The notes: a model not told the origin generated them from the letters alone. Positions 1 through 9,893 are shown, numbered from the stretch's first letter. The stretch is 64,000 bases of DNA from Lactobacillus sp. ESL0785 (GCF_029395455.1 NZ_CP113916.1:744001-808000); one strand, 5' to 3'. Numbers and translations: made by a program.

Positions 1-184
1 AACTAAGACTGATGAGGCAAGCACGCTAGTTTCAATGCATGTTGCTGATCAGATTGCAATGAGTGCCATTCGTTTAAGTTTTGATGAAACTAATACACTT
101 GCAGAAGCTGATGAGTTTATCACTGTTTTTGATCAAATTTACCGCCATTTTGCTAAAATTAATCATTTAGGAGAAAATAATTAA
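1..184 (+). CDS. Cysteine desulfurase, C-terminal end (partial, NifZ-type)
   Basis: The window opens inside a gene read in frame from base 2 and ending in TAA at 182-184. The last 60 codons read like the C-terminal helix region of class V aminotransferase cysteine desulfurases ([10 protein letters not shown], then [13 protein letters not shown]). The stop overlaps the ATG of thiI by one base, so the two are probably translationally coupled. In Bacillus subtilis a dedicated desulfurase, NifZ, sits beside ThiI and supplies its sulfur, and this gene occupies that place. The PLP lysine and active cysteine lie outside the window, so the call rests on the tail and the neighbour. Confidence 0.75.
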   Translation, partial: TKTDEASTLVSMHVADQIAMSAIRLSFDETNTLAEADEFITVFDQIYRHFAKINHLGENN

Positions 185-1401
185 TGAAATATACTGAAAT
201 AATGGTTCGCTATGGTGAGCTTTCAACTAAAGGTAAGAATAGGAAGGATTTTATTGGCAAGCTTGCTGGCAATGTGACCAAAGTTTTGCGTGACTTTCCG
301 CAAATTGAAATCCATCCACGTCATGATCGATTGCACATCGTCTTAAATGGCGCATCCTTTAATGAAATTGACCAAAAGTTGAAGAAAGTTTTTGGTATTC
401 AAACTTACTCACCAACAATTAAAGTGGAAAAAACGCTACAGGCGATTGAAGAAACTTCGTTAGCTTTAATGAAGGAAACTTTCAAAAAAGGTATGACTTT
501 CAAGGTTAATACTAAACGCAGTGATCATCATTTTACTTACGATACTAATGAATTAAATTCATTAGTTGGCGATTATCTGTTTGAAAATATGTCTGACTTA
601 AAGGTAGAAATGAAGCATCCAGATCTAGTGCTGCGAATTGAAGTGCGTCAAGATGCAATTTATATTTCTAACCAATTATTGCATGGTGCTGGCGGGATGC
701 CTGTTGGTACTGGTGGTCGTGCTGTAATGATGCTGTCTGGTGGTATTGACTCGCCCGTTGCATCTTACTTAGCTTTAAAGCGTGGCGTTGACATTGAGAT
801 GGTGCATTTCTTTAGTCCACCTTATACAACTGAAAAAGCATTGAATAAAGCCAAAGAATTAACTGGTATCTTAGCTAATTATGCTGGTCGAATTAATTTT
901 ATTGCCGTTCCCTTTGCGGAAATTCAGGAAACAATTAAGGAAAAAGTACCGGAAGGCTACTTGATGACGGTTCAGCGGCGGTTTATGTTGCGGTTAGCCG
1001 ATGAAATTCGTAACAAAAGAAATGAATTAGCAATTTTTAACGGTGAATCAGTTGGTCAAGTTGCTTCGCAAACTTTAGAATCAATGATGGCGATTAATGA
1101 TGTGACAACAACGCCAGTTGTCCGGCCAGTTGCAACGATGGACAAGACAGAAATTATTCGCTTAGCTGAAGAAATTGGTACTTTTGATTTATCCATTAAG
1201 CCCTTTGAAGATTGTTGTACAATTTTTGCACCGCCACGCCCTAAGACAAAACCAAAGGTTGATAAGGCACGTGAATATGAGGCACGACTTGATGTTGCTG
1301 GCTTAATTGAACGAGCACTTGCAGGCATTAAAGTTACCGCAATTTATCCAAATGACAAGTTTTTGGCGGATAAAGCCGAAGAAGATGCTGCATTATTGTA
1401 A
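184..1401 (+). CDS. thiI: tRNA 4-thiouridine synthase ThiI
   Basis: ThiI adenylates U8 of tRNA and transfers sulfur to make 4-thiouridine, a near-UV sensor; in some bacteria it also serves thiazole synthesis. The 405-residue protein has an N-terminal ferredoxin-like and THUMP region (roughly 1-165) and a PP-loop ATPase domain with SGGIDS at 185-190. A CC pair follows at 344-345. There is no C-terminal rhodanese domain, as is usual for the short Firmicute form, so sulfur probably comes directly from the desulfurase encoded just upstream. The start overlaps the upstream stop by one base. The gene ends just before the valS leader, and its last codons overlap the likely valS promoter region. Confidence 0.95.
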   Translation: MKYTEIMVRYGELSTKGKNRKDFIGKLAGNVTKVLRDFPQIEIHPRHDRLHIVLNGASFNEIDQKLKKVFGIQTYSPTIKVEKTLQAIEETSLALMKETFKKGMTFKVNTKRSDHHFTYDTNELNSLVGDYLFENMSDLKVEMKHPDLVLRIEVRQDAIYISNQLLHGAGGMPVGTGGRAVMMLSGGIDSPVASYLALKRGVDIEMVHFFSPPYTTEKALNKAKELTGILANYAGRINFIAVPFAEIQETIKEKVPEGYLMTVQRRFMLRLADEIRNKRNELAIFNGESVGQVASQTLESMMAINDVTTTPVVRPVATMDKTEIIRLAEEIGTFDLSIKPFEDCCTIFAPPRPKTKPKVDKAREYEARLDVAGLIERALAGIKVTAIYPNDKFLADKAEEDAALL

Positions 1402-1409
1402 AAAAGTGC

Positions 1410-1415
1410 TATAAT
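1410..1415 (+). promoter_or_regulatory. Putative promoter -10 of the valS leader
   Basis: TATAAT directly after the thiI stop, about 12 bases before the first bases that pair in the T-box leader. The matching -35 is weak (around 1387-1392, GCTGCA) and lies inside thiI. Confidence 0.6.
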
Positions 1416-1421
1416 AACTAG

Positions 1422-1656
1422 CAAAGTAATGACTAAGAGGTATTAACTTTACAAACAGAGAAAGGCCACAAATGGTGTAAGGCTGAAAGTTAATTGGTAG
1501 CTTAGTTTTAACTGATTGGCTGAACTAAGAGTAAGTTAATCCGGCAGTTTTCGCCGTTATCACTAAGTAAGAGAGGCAGCTATTTGACTGCTTAACTTAG
1601 GTGGTACCGCGGTTAGTAAATCGTCCTAGACAATAGAAGTCTAGGACGATTTTTTA
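1422..1656 (+). promoter_or_regulatory. T-box riboswitch (valine) controlling valS
   Basis: The leader carries the T-box core AGGTGGTACCGCGG at 1599-1612, whose TGGT would pair with the ACCA end of uncharged tRNA. It is followed by a strong terminator at 1621-1656. In Stem I, CTAAG (5' side) pairs with CTTAG (3' side) and ATTAACTTT pairs with AAAGTTAAT. Between them lies a loop whose 3' strand contains GTA at 1497-1499, a valine codon, which I take as the specifier. Uncharged tRNA-Val should favour the antiterminator and let transcription enter valS. The T-box identity is seen directly; the exact specifier is my folding by eye. Confidence 0.93.
1621..1656 (+). terminator. T-box regulated intrinsic terminator of valS
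   Basis: A 10-bp stem (TCGTCCTAGA with TCTAGGACGA), a 9-base loop and a run of seven T. The 5' arm directly follows the T-box core, as expected for a terminator that competes with the antiterminator. Confidence 0.93.
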
Positions 1657-1678
1657 TTATATGAAAGAAGGAAATTAT

Positions 1679-4318
1679 ATGACAGATTTGGCACCAAAAT
1701 ATGATCATCAAGAGGTTGAAAATGGCAGATACCAAACTTGGCTTGATGAGGATTTGTTTAAGCCGTCAGGTGATAAGAAGGCCCACCCATATTCAATTGT
1801 TATTCCGCCGCCTAATGTTACCGGTAAATTACACTTGGGTCATGCTTGGGATACAGCAATTCAAGATACATTAATTCGTTTTAAGCGGATGCAAGGCTAT
1901 GATACTTTGTATTTACCGGGAATGGATCATGCTGGCATTGCAACCCAGGCTAAGGTAGAAGCTAAATTGCGCAAGCAAGGCAAAGATCGTCACGAAATGG
2001 GGCGTGAAGCTTTTGTTAAGCAAGTTTGGGATTGGAAAGATGAATACGCAAATATTATCAAGGGTCAATGGGCTAAAATGGGTCTGTCACTTGATTATTC
2101 GCGTGAACGTTTTACCTTAGATGAAGGATTGTCTAAAGCTGTCCGGCGGGTCTTCGTCCAATTGTATAATGAGGGCTTAATTTATCGCGGTCAATATATT
2201 ATTAATTGGGATCCAGCTTTGCAGACAGCTTTGAGTGATATTGAAGTTATTCACCAAGATGACAAGGGTGCCTTTTATCATATTAAATATCCATTTGTGG
2301 ATGGTTCGGGATTTGTTGAAATCGCAACGACCCGGCCAGAAACTATGTTTGGTGATACTGCAGTTGCTGTTGCTCCTGGGGATGAACGCTACAAGGACTT
2401 GGTTGGTAAAGAATTGATTTTACCGCTTGTAGGTCGGCACATTCCAATTATTGAAGATCAACACGTTGACCCAGACTTTGGTACTGGTTTGGTAAAGATT
2501 ACGCCGGCTCATGACCCGAATGACTTTGCTACTGGTAATCGTCATAACTTAAAGCGGATTAACGTGATGAACGATGACGGTACGATGAACGAGGAATGTG
2601 GCAAATATGCTGGCATGGATCGGTTTGACTGCCGTAAGCAATTAGTTGCCGATTTAAAGGAACAGGGCTACTTGATTAAGGTTAAGCCAATTGTTCACTC
2701 AGTTGGTCACTCAGAGCGTTCAGGTGTTCAAGTTGAGCCACGTCTGTCAACACAATGGTTTGTTAAGATGAAGCCATTAGCTGATAAGGTTTTAGCTAAT
2801 CAAAAGACTGACGATAAGGTTAATTTTGTCCCTGAGCGATTTGAACAAACGCTTGAACATTGGATGGAAAATGTTCATGATTGGGTAATTTCACGGCAAC
2901 TATGGTGGGGTCACCGCATTCCAGCTTGGTACAACAAGAAGACCGGCGAAATGTATGTTGGTGAAGAAGCACCTAAGGATATTGAAAACTGGGATCAGGA
3001 TCCAGATGTTTTGGATACTTGGTTCTCAAGTGCTTTGTGGCCATTTTCAACTATGGGTTGGCCTGATGAAAATTCAGAGGACTTTAAACGTTATTTTCCA
3101 ACTAATGCTTTAGTTACCGGCTATGATATTATTTTCTTCTGGGTATCACGAATGATTTTCCAGAGTTTGCACTTTACCAATGAGCGTCCGTTTAAAGATG
3201 TTGTTTTGCACGGCTTAATTCGTGATGAACAAGGCCGTAAGATGAGTAAATCATTGGGCAATGGGGTTGACCCAATGGACGTTGTGAACGAATATGGTGC
3301 CGATGCATTGCGCTGGTTCTTATTGAACGGGACTGCTCCTGGTCAAGATACTCGTTATAATCCAAAGAAATTGGCAGCAGCCTGGAACTTCATTAACAAG
3401 ATTTGGAATGCATCACGATTTGTAATCATGAACCTGCCAGCAGATGCTCAACCAGCTCACATGCCTGATACCAGCAAGTTTGACTTAGCTGATAGCTGGA
3501 TTTTTGATCGATTGAACCACACAGTAGGTGAAGTTATTCGCTTGTTTGACGAGTACAAATTTGGTGAAGCTGGTCGAGAACTTTACAACTTTATTTGGAA
3601 TGACTTCTGCGATTGGTATATTGAAATTTCCAAGGTTGTTTTAAATGGTAACAATAGTGAATTAAAGGCCAAGAAACAGGATAATTTAATTTGGATTCTT
3701 GACCAAATTTTGCGGTTGTTACACCCAATTATGCCATTTGTAACCGAAAAATTATGGTTATCAATGCCGCATGAGGGAAAGTCAATTATGGTTGCAAAAT
3801 ATCCAGAAATGCACCCTGAATTTGAAAATAAGCAAGCAGATAGTGATATGGCTTTCTTGATTGAAGTTATCAAGGCCGTCCGGAACATTCGGATGGAAGT
3901 TAATGCACCAATGTCATCACCAATTGATCTTATGATTCAACTTGATGATGCTGCAAATGAGCATATTTTAACGGATAATGAAGATTACGTGAAGAACTTC
4001 TTACACCCTAAGAAATTGGAAATTGCTACTGAAATAACAGCACCAAAATTAGCTAAGACAGCGGTAATTGCTGGTGCACAAGTCTTTGTACCATTGACTG
4101 AATTGGTTAATGTTGATGACGAAATTAAGCGGATGGAAAAAGAAGAAAAAGATCTTGAAGCTGAAGTTGCACGTTCAACTAAGAAATTAGCTAATCAAGG
4201 ATTTGTTGCACATGCGCCAGAAGCAGTCATTGCTAAGGAAGAAGCCAAGAAGACTGACTATGAAAGTCAGCTAGCTGGTGTTCGTCAGCGAATTCAAGAT
4301 TTGAAAGAGAGTAAATAA
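1679..4318 (+). CDS. valS: Valyl-tRNA synthetase
   Basis: This class I synthetase charges tRNA-Val and edits mischarged threonine. With the start at 1679 the protein has 879 residues, the normal length for the family. GAAGGA ends about 8 bases before this ATG, whereas the in-frame ATG at 1661 sits in the terminator T-run and has no ribosome site. The HIGH motif appears as HLGH (52-55) after PPPNVTGK, the KMSKS loop at about 521-525, and the C-terminal coiled-coil arm at about 815-879. The T-box leader upstream ties expression to tRNA-Val charging. folC follows within two bases and shares the transcript. Confidence 0.98.
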   Translation: MTDLAPKYDHQEVENGRYQTWLDEDLFKPSGDKKAHPYSIVIPPPNVTGKLHLGHAWDTAIQDTLIRFKRMQGYDTLYLPGMDHAGIATQAKVEAKLRKQGKDRHEMGREAFVKQVWDWKDEYANIIKGQWAKMGLSLDYSRERFTLDEGLSKAVRRVFVQLYNEGLIYRGQYIINWDPALQTALSDIEVIHQDDKGAFYHIKYPFVDGSGFVEIATTRPETMFGDTAVAVAPGDERYKDLVGKELILPLVGRHIPIIEDQHVDPDFGTGLVKITPAHDPNDFATGNRHNLKRINVMNDDGTMNEECGKYAGMDRFDCRKQLVADLKEQGYLIKVKPIVHSVGHSERSGVQVEPRLSTQWFVKMKPLADKVLANQKTDDKVNFVPERFEQTLEHWMENVHDWVISRQLWWGHRIPAWYNKKTGEMYVGEEAPKDIENWDQDPDVLDTWFSSALWPFSTMGWPDENSEDFKRYFPTNALVTGYDIIFFWVSRMIFQSLHFTNERPFKDVVLHGLIRDEQGRKMSKSLGNGVDPMDVVNEYGADALRWFLLNGTAPGQDTRYNPKKLAAAWNFINKIWNASRFVIMNLPADAQPAHMPDTSKFDLADSWIFDRLNHTVGEVIRLFDEYKFGEAGRELYNFIWNDFCDWYIEISKVVLNGNNSELKAKKQDNLIWILDQILRLLHPIMPFVTEKLWLSMPHEGKSIMVAKYPEMHPEFENKQADSDMAFLIEVIKAVRNIRMEVNAPMSSPIDLMIQLDDAANEHILTDNEDYVKNFLHPKKLEIATEITAPKLAKTAVIAGAQVFVPLTELVNVDDEIKRMEKEEKDLEAEVARSTKKLANQGFVAHAPEAVIAKEEAKKTDYESQLAGVRQRIQDLKESK

Positions 4319-4319
4319 T

Positions 4320-5597
4320 GTGATTTTTACCAATGCTCAAGATGTAATATCTTATTTATATACACTGCCAAAATTACACAAGAAAGCTGATTTATCATAT
4401 ATCAAGAGAGTATTAGCTGCACTTGGTAAGCCGCAGGATAAAGTAAAAACTATTCATGTCACGGGCACCAATGGTAAGGGCTCAACATGTTACTATCTTA
4501 GTAATTTGTTGCAAAAGGCTGGTCAAAAGACTGGCCTTTTTGTCTCACCATATGTGTTTGCTTTTGGTGAAAGAATCCAATTAGATGGTCAAAATATTAG
4601 TGACGCTGACTTAGTAGCAGTTGCTAATCAGGTTGAAGAAGTATTAAATGAGTTACGGCAAGAATTACCCTCCTTTAGTTTAGTTACATTTGAATATGAA
4701 GTCGTAATGGCTTTTGTCTATTTTGCCCAAAAGAAGTGTGATTATGCGATAATTGAGGTGGGAATTGGCGGTGAACACGATAAAACTAATGTAATCACGC
4801 CTGAAGTAAGTGTGATTACAACTGTTGATTTAGATCATGAAGATTTAATTGGACCGACAATTCAGGATATTGCACGAGAAAAAAGTGGGGTAATTAAACA
4901 ACAGCGACCAGTTATTTTAGGTAATGTGCCGCAAGTAGTTTTGCCAATTCTTGAGCAAAAAGCAAGAGCCAGTCAGGCACCGGTATTTTTACTTGCTCGC
5001 GACTTTACAATTACAGGGAAAACCCAATTAACGTATCAAGATATGCAGGAAAAGTTGACTTTTACAATCAGACCACAAGTTGAGGGCTATGATGTTGCCG
5101 TGGCGGTGCGCGCATTTAAGACACTCCAATTAACTTTAACGAATGCAGAGATTGAGCAAGCAATTAATCAGACAGTAATTCCTGGACGTTACCAAATATT
5201 GCAGGAGCAACCATTAATTGTTCTTGATGGTGCACATAATATTCAAGCAATGAAAAATTTGCTCAATTTTGTTCATCAACAACAAAAATTGCGTCAAGGT
5301 AAGGTGCGTGTGTTGATTACGATGATGAAAGACAAAGACCTAACAGAAGTTTTTTCTCTGTTTAAGTCCACGGATCAGGTTGAGTTAACGACGATTGCCT
5401 ATCCGCGAGCAGCCAAAAAAGAAGATTTTCCACGACAAGTGCAGCAAAAGTATCCTTATCAATCTAATTGTCAGATTGGTTTTGAGCAATTGCAGAAGGT
5501 AAGCCAAGCTAACGATATTTTACTAGTAACAGGTTCGTTTTATTTAGTAGGTGAAATTTTACAAATGGAGGCAGTAGATGCGTGTTCAAGGCATTGA
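4320..5597 (+). CDS. folC: Folylpolyglutamate synthase / dihydrofolate synthase
   Basis: FolC adds glutamate to dihydropteroate and to folates, retaining them in the cell for one-carbon metabolism. The 425-residue protein shows the Mur-ligase-like P-loop GTNGKGST at 49-56, the central IEVGIGGEHDKTN segment, and a C-terminal domain with VLDGAHN. The start is GTG at 4320, immediately after the valS TAA; an ATG in another frame at 4318 is followed at once by a stop. Its placement puts folate retention under the valine T-box, at least in part. The tail overlaps the next gene by 20 bases. Confidence 0.95.
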   Translation: MIFTNAQDVISYLYTLPKLHKKADLSYIKRVLAALGKPQDKVKTIHVTGTNGKGSTCYYLSNLLQKAGQKTGLFVSPYVFAFGERIQLDGQNISDADLVAVANQVEEVLNELRQELPSFSLVTFEYEVVMAFVYFAQKKCDYAIIEVGIGGEHDKTNVITPEVSVITTVDLDHEDLIGPTIQDIAREKSGVIKQQRPVILGNVPQVVLPILEQKARASQAPVFLLARDFTITGKTQLTYQDMQEKLTFTIRPQVEGYDVAVAVRAFKTLQLTLTNAEIEQAINQTVIPGRYQILQEQPLIVLDGAHNIQAMKNLLNFVHQQQKLRQGKVRVLITMMKDKDLTEVFSLFKSTDQVELTTIAYPRAAKKEDFPRQVQQKYPYQSNCQIGFEQLQKVSQANDILLVTGSFYLVGEILQMEAVDACSRH

Positions 5598-6258
5598 TGA
5601 AGAAATTAAAGGGATTTTACTTGATATGGATGGCTTGCTGGTTAATTCCGAAAATTTATATTGGCGGGCCAATATTCAAGCTGCTAAGGAAGAACATTTA
5701 GGTACGTCCGATGATACTTACTTAAAATTAGTAGGTTCAACTACTAGTAATATGCGTAAATTTTATCGTAAATATTTTGCAACTGAGAAGCAACGAGTTA
5801 ATTTTATTAAACGGACAGACGAGTTGGTTTGGAAGTGGACAGATGAGGGCAAACTTAATTTGCGTCCCGGCGTTCAAAAGGCACTTGATGTTTTTTATGA
5901 CTTAGATTTGCCGATGGCAATTGTATCTAGCAATTATGAAAGAGTGCTGGAACATGAGATGTGGGCAACAGGAATTCGTAATTACTTCCAGTTCCACCTA
6001 AATTATGATGATGTGCGTAAGCACCAACTTGAGGCTAAACCGGCACCAGATATTTATTTATGGGCAGCACAAAAATTAGCAGTGCCGATAAAAAATATTT
6101 TAGCTTTTGAAGATTCAGGAACTGGCGTGGCTGCAGCTGCACATGCCGGCCTTAAGTGTGTGATGATTCCAGATTTATTACCGCCGACAACAGCTGATCG
6201 TCAAAATGCTGTCTTTGTTTGTCAAGATTTTAATGAATTTTTAGAAAAAATAAATTAG
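5578..6258 (+). CDS. HAD-superfamily hydrolase (beta-phosphoglucomutase-like)
   Basis: A 226-residue haloacid dehalogenase-type phosphatase with a helical cap. Motif I is DMDGL (Asp16 and Asp18), motif II is the SSN around 122-124, motif III is the lysine in AKPAPD, and motif IV is FEDSGTG. The second motif I residue is Asp, as in phosphatases and phosphoglucomutases of this subfamily. GGAGG lies 7 bases before the ATG, inside the end of folC, so the two genes overlap and are cotranscribed. The substrate cannot be read from sequence; a sugar phosphate is likely from family behaviour. Confidence 0.88.
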   Translation: MRVQGIDEEIKGILLDMDGLLVNSENLYWRANIQAAKEEHLGTSDDTYLKLVGSTTSNMRKFYRKYFATEKQRVNFIKRTDELVWKWTDEGKLNLRPGVQKALDVFYDLDLPMAIVSSNYERVLEHEMWATGIRNYFQFHLNYDDVRKHQLEAKPAPDIYLWAAQKLAVPIKNILAFEDSGTGVAAAAHAGLKCVMIPDLLPPTTADRQNAVFVCQDFNEFLEKIN

Positions 6259-6293
6259 TTTTTGCGTATGTAATAGTGAAGGGAATGATATTA

Positions 6294-6917
6294 ATGGAAA
6301 TCATCAAGTCCAATCACTATTTAGTAAAAACGGATATTGAATTATTAAATGAACTAGTTGACCAGTTGGCTAAAAAAGAAATTATTAACTTAACTCAATT
6401 AATTGATAGATTGCGACAATTACGAATTAGTAATTTTAATGACTTATTGCAATATCTCTCAGGGTCTGAAGCTTCAAATGTGCTAGCAGTTACCAGCGAG
6501 GAATTACTTGAAAGGCTGCGTAGTGCTATACCTGATCGTGAGGCTGTGTTAACGTCTAGTAATGAGGTGGGAACCTATTTAGCTGATAAATTAGCAGGTC
6601 ATAAGCAAGAAGAATTGTGGGGCGTTTATATTGATAATAGCAACCATATAATTGCTGAAAAATGTTTATTTAAAGGCACACTAGATAAGTCAGTGGCTCA
6701 TCCACGAGAAATTTTCCGGTGGGGCATAATTTATGCGTGTGCAGGGATGTTTGTCGTTCATAATCATCCTAGTGGTAATTTAGTGCCATCGCAAAGTGAT
6801 ATTAAATTGACCCGAATGTTACATGATGCAGCTGATATGATGCAGATTGACTTTTTAGATCATTTTATTGTTGGCAAAAACCGCTATATCAGTATGAGAG
6901 AACATGAGCTGTTCTAA
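6294..6917 (+). CDS. radC: RadC family JAB-domain protein
   Basis: A 207-residue RadC/YsnA-type protein. The JAMM metal site is visible as HNHPSG (H156, H158) followed by a serine and the aspartate of SDIKLTR near 169. The N-terminal helix-hairpin-helix part is short and divergent. Despite the name, a role in radiation repair is not established for the family. I use ATG 6294 because GAAGGGA ends about 9 bases before it, while the in-frame GTG at 6276 and ATG at 6285 are badly spaced. It closes the valS operon and is followed by a terminator. radC next to mreB is a conserved Firmicute arrangement. Confidence 0.9.
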   Translation: MEIIKSNHYLVKTDIELLNELVDQLAKKEIINLTQLIDRLRQLRISNFNDLLQYLSGSEASNVLAVTSEELLERLRSAIPDREAVLTSSNEVGTYLADKLAGHKQEELWGVYIDNSNHIIAEKCLFKGTLDKSVAHPREIFRWGIIYACAGMFVVHNHPSGNLVPSQSDIKLTRMLHDAADMMQIDFLDHFIVGKNRYISMREHELF

Positions 6918-6966
6918 AATTGTTGGTAATAAATATTTTAATTATGTAGTTACTTGTTAAGATGCC

Positions 6967-6998
6967 GAAACCTCTGTGTTATTACATGGAGGTTTTTT
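6967..6998 (+). terminator. Intrinsic terminator after radC
   Basis: AACCTC pairs with GAGGTT, extended inward by wobble pairs around a TTATTA loop and followed by T residues. It ends the valS-folC-HAD-radC unit. Confidence 0.8.
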
Positions 6999-7087
6999 GC
7001 GTCTTAGAGATTTAACAGCTGCTTCTTCTTAGGTAATAATTTTCGTTATTAAGTAACTGTTTAATTATGATTAACCACCTAAATTGT

Positions 7088-7104
7088 CTTAAATTCATCT
7101 TAAA
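7088..7104 (+). promoter_or_regulatory. Direct repeat CTTAAA-N5-CTTAAA upstream of mreB
   Basis: Two identical hexamers are separated by five bases, an 11-base period, and lie about 38 bases upstream of the mreB -10. OmpR-family response regulators typically bind hexamers spaced like this. The bound protein is unknown, so this is only a candidate operator. Confidence 0.35.
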
Positions 7105-7138
7105 CTTATACCAGAAATCTTTTTTAGACCTCGCTTTG

Positions 7139-7147
7139 TGCTATAAT
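7139..7147 (+). promoter_or_regulatory. mreB promoter, extended -10
   Basis: TGCTATAAT, an extended -10, with only a poor T-rich -35. The ribosome site AAGGAGAG and the GTG of mreB follow about 30 bases later. Confidence 0.7.
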
Positions 7148-7189
7148 GATTCAAGATTTAAAGACTGCAATAATTAAGGAGAGATTTTA

Positions 7190-8194
7190 GTGTTTGGATT
7201 AGGAGCAAAAAATATTGGTATTGATTTGGGTACAGCCAATACCCTTGTCTATACAGAAGGTAAGGGGATTGTCCTAAGAGAACCTTCTGTTGTAGCCAAA
7301 AATACTCAAGATAATAAGGTGATCGCGGTTGGTTCCAAGGCTCGTGAGATGATTGGTAGAACGCCTGCCAGCATTGTTGCAATTCGCCCAATGAAAGACG
7401 GTGTGATTGCCGATTATGATACAACAGCATCGATGCTCAAGCATTTTATTGATCGGACTGTTGGTAATTCCAAGCCATCAGTTATGATTTGTGTGCCATC
7501 AGGTGTAACTGAAGTTGAAAAACGGGCAGTGATCGATGCTGCACGAGTTGCTGGTGCACGCGAAGCTTACGTAATTGAAGAGCCATTTGCAGCAGCTATT
7601 GGCGCGGGACTTCCAGTAATGGATCCAACAGGTTCAATGGTTGTTGATATTGGTGGTGGTACAACTGATGTTGCAACAATTTCACTTGGCGGAATTGTTT
7701 CTTCAACTTCAATTCGCCAAGCTGGCGACAAGTTTAATACAGCCATTGTTAATTATGTTCATTCGAACTTTAACTTATTAATTGGTGAAAGAACTGCTGA
7801 GGACATTAAAATTAAAATTGGTTCAGCATCAATTGAAAAAGCTAAAGACATTGAATCTGTTAATATTCGTGGTCGTGATTTGGTAACAGGACTGCCAAAG
7901 TCGGTTGATGTTCAAGCAGTTGATGTTGCTAAGGCTATTCAAGATGTTGTCCAAGATATTATCATTGCAATTAAAGAAACTTTAGAACAAACTTCTCCTG
8001 AAATTGCAGCTGATGTCATTGATCACGGAATCGTTTTAACGGGTGGTGGCGCACTGCTCAAGAACTTACCAGATGTTATCTCTGAGGCAACTAAAGTCCC
8101 AGTATTTATTGCTCAAGATCCGCTTGACTGTGTTGCAATTGGTACTGGTGAATCACTTAAAAATATCGAAGTAATTCGTAGAAGTCGCAAATAA
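7190..8194 (+). CDS. mreB: Rod shape-determining protein MreB
   Basis: A bacterial actin that assembles under the membrane and guides lateral wall synthesis by the elongasome. At 334 residues it is of normal length. The phosphate-binding loop IDLGTANT lies at 11-18, with DIGGGTTD in the centre and LTGGGALL near the C-terminus. The start is GTG at 7190, with AAGGAGAG about 8 bases upstream. It has its own promoter and is followed by a hairpin before mreC, so mreB is probably made in excess of MreC and MreD. It could be the paralogue Mbl, but the mreCD neighbours favour MreB. Confidence 0.97.
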   Translation: MFGLGAKNIGIDLGTANTLVYTEGKGIVLREPSVVAKNTQDNKVIAVGSKAREMIGRTPASIVAIRPMKDGVIADYDTTASMLKHFIDRTVGNSKPSVMICVPSGVTEVEKRAVIDAARVAGAREAYVIEEPFAAAIGAGLPVMDPTGSMVVDIGGGTTDVATISLGGIVSSTSIRQAGDKFNTAIVNYVHSNFNLLIGERTAEDIKIKIGSASIEKAKDIESVNIRGRDLVTGLPKSVDVQAVDVAKAIQDVVQDIIIAIKETLEQTSPEIAADVIDHGIVLTGGGALLKNLPDVISEATKVPVFIAQDPLDCVAIGTGESLKNIEVIRRSRK

Positions 8195-8201
8195 TACTGG
8201 G

Positions 8202-8229
8202 GCCGGCTGTTTTTAGCCGGCTTTTGTTT
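8202..8229 (+). terminator. Terminator between mreB and mreC
   Basis: A GC-rich 7-bp stem (GCCGGCT with AGCCGGC), a short loop, then TTTTGTTT. It lies within the mreBCD unit, so it is probably partial and sets the MreB to MreCD ratio. Confidence 0.75.
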
Positions 8230-8243
8230 AGGATCAATTCCAA

Positions 8244-9095
8244 ATGAAAAAATTTCTGCAAAACAAAAAATTATTAACGGTATGTGTTGTTCTTATTGTC
8301 ATTTTCTCTGTTTTGGGTACTAGTGTTCATTTGCGGAATAAACGCAATACACCATTGATTATCCAGAGTTTTGGTAATGATATTGTTGCTGTTGGAACGA
8401 GAATTGTTGATTGGCCTGTCAGCTTAGTTTCTGGTGGTTTAAATAATGTTAATGCCTTATTAAACGCTCAAAATGAAAATAATTACCTGAAGAGCAAAGT
8501 AACCAATTTAGAGCAAACTAAAGCTCGCAACTCTGTCCTCGAAGCAGAGAATAAGCAATTAAAGTCTGCCTTAAAAATTAAAGGCTCGCTAGCGGATTAT
8601 GACTTAGTAAGTGCTTCTGTAATTTCGCGTTCTCCTGATAGTTGGACTGACTTATTGGTCATTAATAAAGGCGCTACTTCCGGTTTACGTAAAAATATGG
8701 CCGTAATGAGCGGTGGCGGTGTAATTGGCCGCGTAATTGAGGTTAATGCTGCTTCTGCTAAGGTAGAATTAATTACGACGAGTGATAAGGATGCTAATCG
8801 TTTTGCTGTTGAAGCTACAGCAACTAACGGTAAAAAAGTCCACGGTATTATCACTGTAGTTGGCGATAATACTTTAGCCTTTACGCAGGCTATTGATAGT
8901 AACAAGTTAAAACAAGGTACACAAGTTTATACTAGTGGTATGGGTGGTAATTCACCCAAAGGATTACTGATTGGCTCAATTGCCAAAGCTACGCGTGATT
9001 CTTTTGGTTTATCTGATTTAATTAAAATTAAGCCAGCAGGAGAGTTAAATGATCCCTCATTAGTAACTGTAATTAGGAGAAAGGTGGAAGACTAA
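8244..9095 (+). CDS. mreC: Rod shape-determining protein MreC
   Basis: MreC is an extracytoplasmic scaffold linking MreB and MreD to PBPs and RodA. The 283-residue protein has a short basic N-terminus, one membrane helix at about 9-27, a coiled coil at about 70-112 and a beta-rich C-terminal domain. The latter includes the typical VINKG and GGGVIGRV segments. Its stop overlaps the mreD ATG by one base. The ribosome site is modest (AGGA about 12 bases upstream), so expression may depend partly on readthrough from mreB. Confidence 0.95.
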   Translation: MKKFLQNKKLLTVCVVLIVIFSVLGTSVHLRNKRNTPLIIQSFGNDIVAVGTRIVDWPVSLVSGGLNNVNALLNAQNENNYLKSKVTNLEQTKARNSVLEAENKQLKSALKIKGSLADYDLVSASVISRSPDSWTDLLVINKGATSGLRKNMAVMSGGGVIGRVIEVNAASAKVELITTSDKDANRFAVEATATNGKKVHGIITVVGDNTLAFTQAIDSNKLKQGTQVYTSGMGGNSPKGLLIGSIAKATRDSFGLSDLIKIKPAGELNDPSLVTVIRRKVED

Positions 9096-9625
9096 TGCAG
9101 TCTTTACGCAAATTTGTTTTGGCCTTTGCTTTATATGTTGCGTTGGTAATTGATGGTAGTTTAGCACTTTTTCTTCATCAATTTTTTGAATTAGGAAATG
9201 CGGCTTGTTTAGTGATGCCCATTGGCGTGATGTTGTTAGCCTTATTTGATGATTTGAATGACAAAGAAATTTGGCTGGCATTAGGTGCAGGGGTTGTTAG
9301 TGACCTGTATTTCTGGGGAATTATTGGTGTTTACACGGTAATTTTGCCACTTTTAAGCTGGCTATTGCAAAAGTCAGCCCGCTTCTTGCCCGAGGTCTTT
9401 TGGGCACGGATGTTGGCAGTGATTTTGGCTGTGGTTGTTATGAGTACATATAATTGGCTTATTTTAAGTGTGGTGGGAATGATTACTGTTTCTTTACGTA
9501 ATTTTTTAATTAGTCTATTACCAACTTTGGGTTGGGCCTTACTTTTTGCGGCTATTACTTATCCCATTTGGGCTAGCTTGGCACGAAATTATCCGTTTAT
9601 GGTTAATTTTGATAATTATCATTAA
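9095..9625 (+). CDS. mreD: Rod shape-determining protein MreD
   Basis: A 176-residue, very hydrophobic protein with about five membrane helices. MreD works with MreC in the elongasome. Sequence similarity in the family is low, so the call depends on length, hydropathy and position directly after mreC, with a one-base TAATG overlap. It ends the mre unit at a strong bidirectional terminator. Confidence 0.93.
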   Translation: MQSLRKFVLAFALYVALVIDGSLALFLHQFFELGNAACLVMPIGVMLLALFDDLNDKEIWLALGAGVVSDLYFWGIIGVYTVILPLLSWLLQKSARFLPEVFWARMLAVILAVVVMSTYNWLILSVVGMITVSLRNFLISLLPTLGWALLFAAITYPIWASLARNYPFMVNFDNYH

Positions 9626-9626
9626 T

Positions 9627-9660
9627 AAAAAAACGTGAGTTTAAAACTCACGTTTTTTTA
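9627..9660. terminator. Bidirectional terminator, mreD and DUF4044 gene
   Basis: A near-perfect inverted repeat (AAACGTGAGT with ACTCACGTTT) flanked by A-run and T-run, so it works for both convergent genes. Confidence 0.92.
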
Positions 9661-9663
9661 TTT

Positions 9664-9801
9664 TTATCCAATCATGCCATTATTTACCAAAACTATTGCA
9701 ACTTGAGCAATGATTGCTGCCAAAGTGATAAATGCCATTAGCCAAGCCATTACGATTGTTAATTTTTGAAACCCTGATTTTTTTTTCTTTTTCCGTGCCA
9801 T
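9664..9801 (-). CDS. DUF4044 family small membrane protein
   Basis: A 45-residue protein with a lysine-rich start (RKKKKK), then one membrane helix at about 15-39. The start at 9801 is fixed by AAGGAGGT about 8 bases upstream; the longer in-frame version beginning at 9855 would run through the promoter. Short proteins like this, annotated DUF4044, are found at this place in lactobacilli. Their function is unknown, and the basic end before the helix suggests the N-terminus stays inside. It is transcribed away from the DUF3397 gene. Confidence 0.85.
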   Translation of the reverse strand: MARKKKKKSGFQKLTIVMAWLMAFITLAAIIAQVAIVLVNNGMIG

Positions 9802-9826
9802 TGATTGACCTCCTTGTTTGAACAAT

Positions 9827-9855
9827 ATTTTATCCTTATTAATAGTTTTTTTCAA
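9827..9855 (-). promoter_or_regulatory. Promoter of the DUF4044 gene
   Basis: On the minus strand TTGAAA (9850-9855) and TAAAAT (9827-9832) are separated by exactly 17 bases, a good housekeeping sigma promoter. Confidence 0.75.
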
Positions 9856-9893
9856 TTACATAGTAAGATAAAATAAGTAGTGGAGGAAATATC

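Noticed and set aside
6948..7057. Distant 8-base inverted match AGTTACTT/AAGTAACT flanking the radC terminator
   Set aside because: Short AT-rich match over about 100 bases; expected by chance.
7158..7430. Minus-strand reading frame over the mreB start
   Set aside because: It overlaps the promoter and first 80 codons of mreB and has no recognisable protein features.
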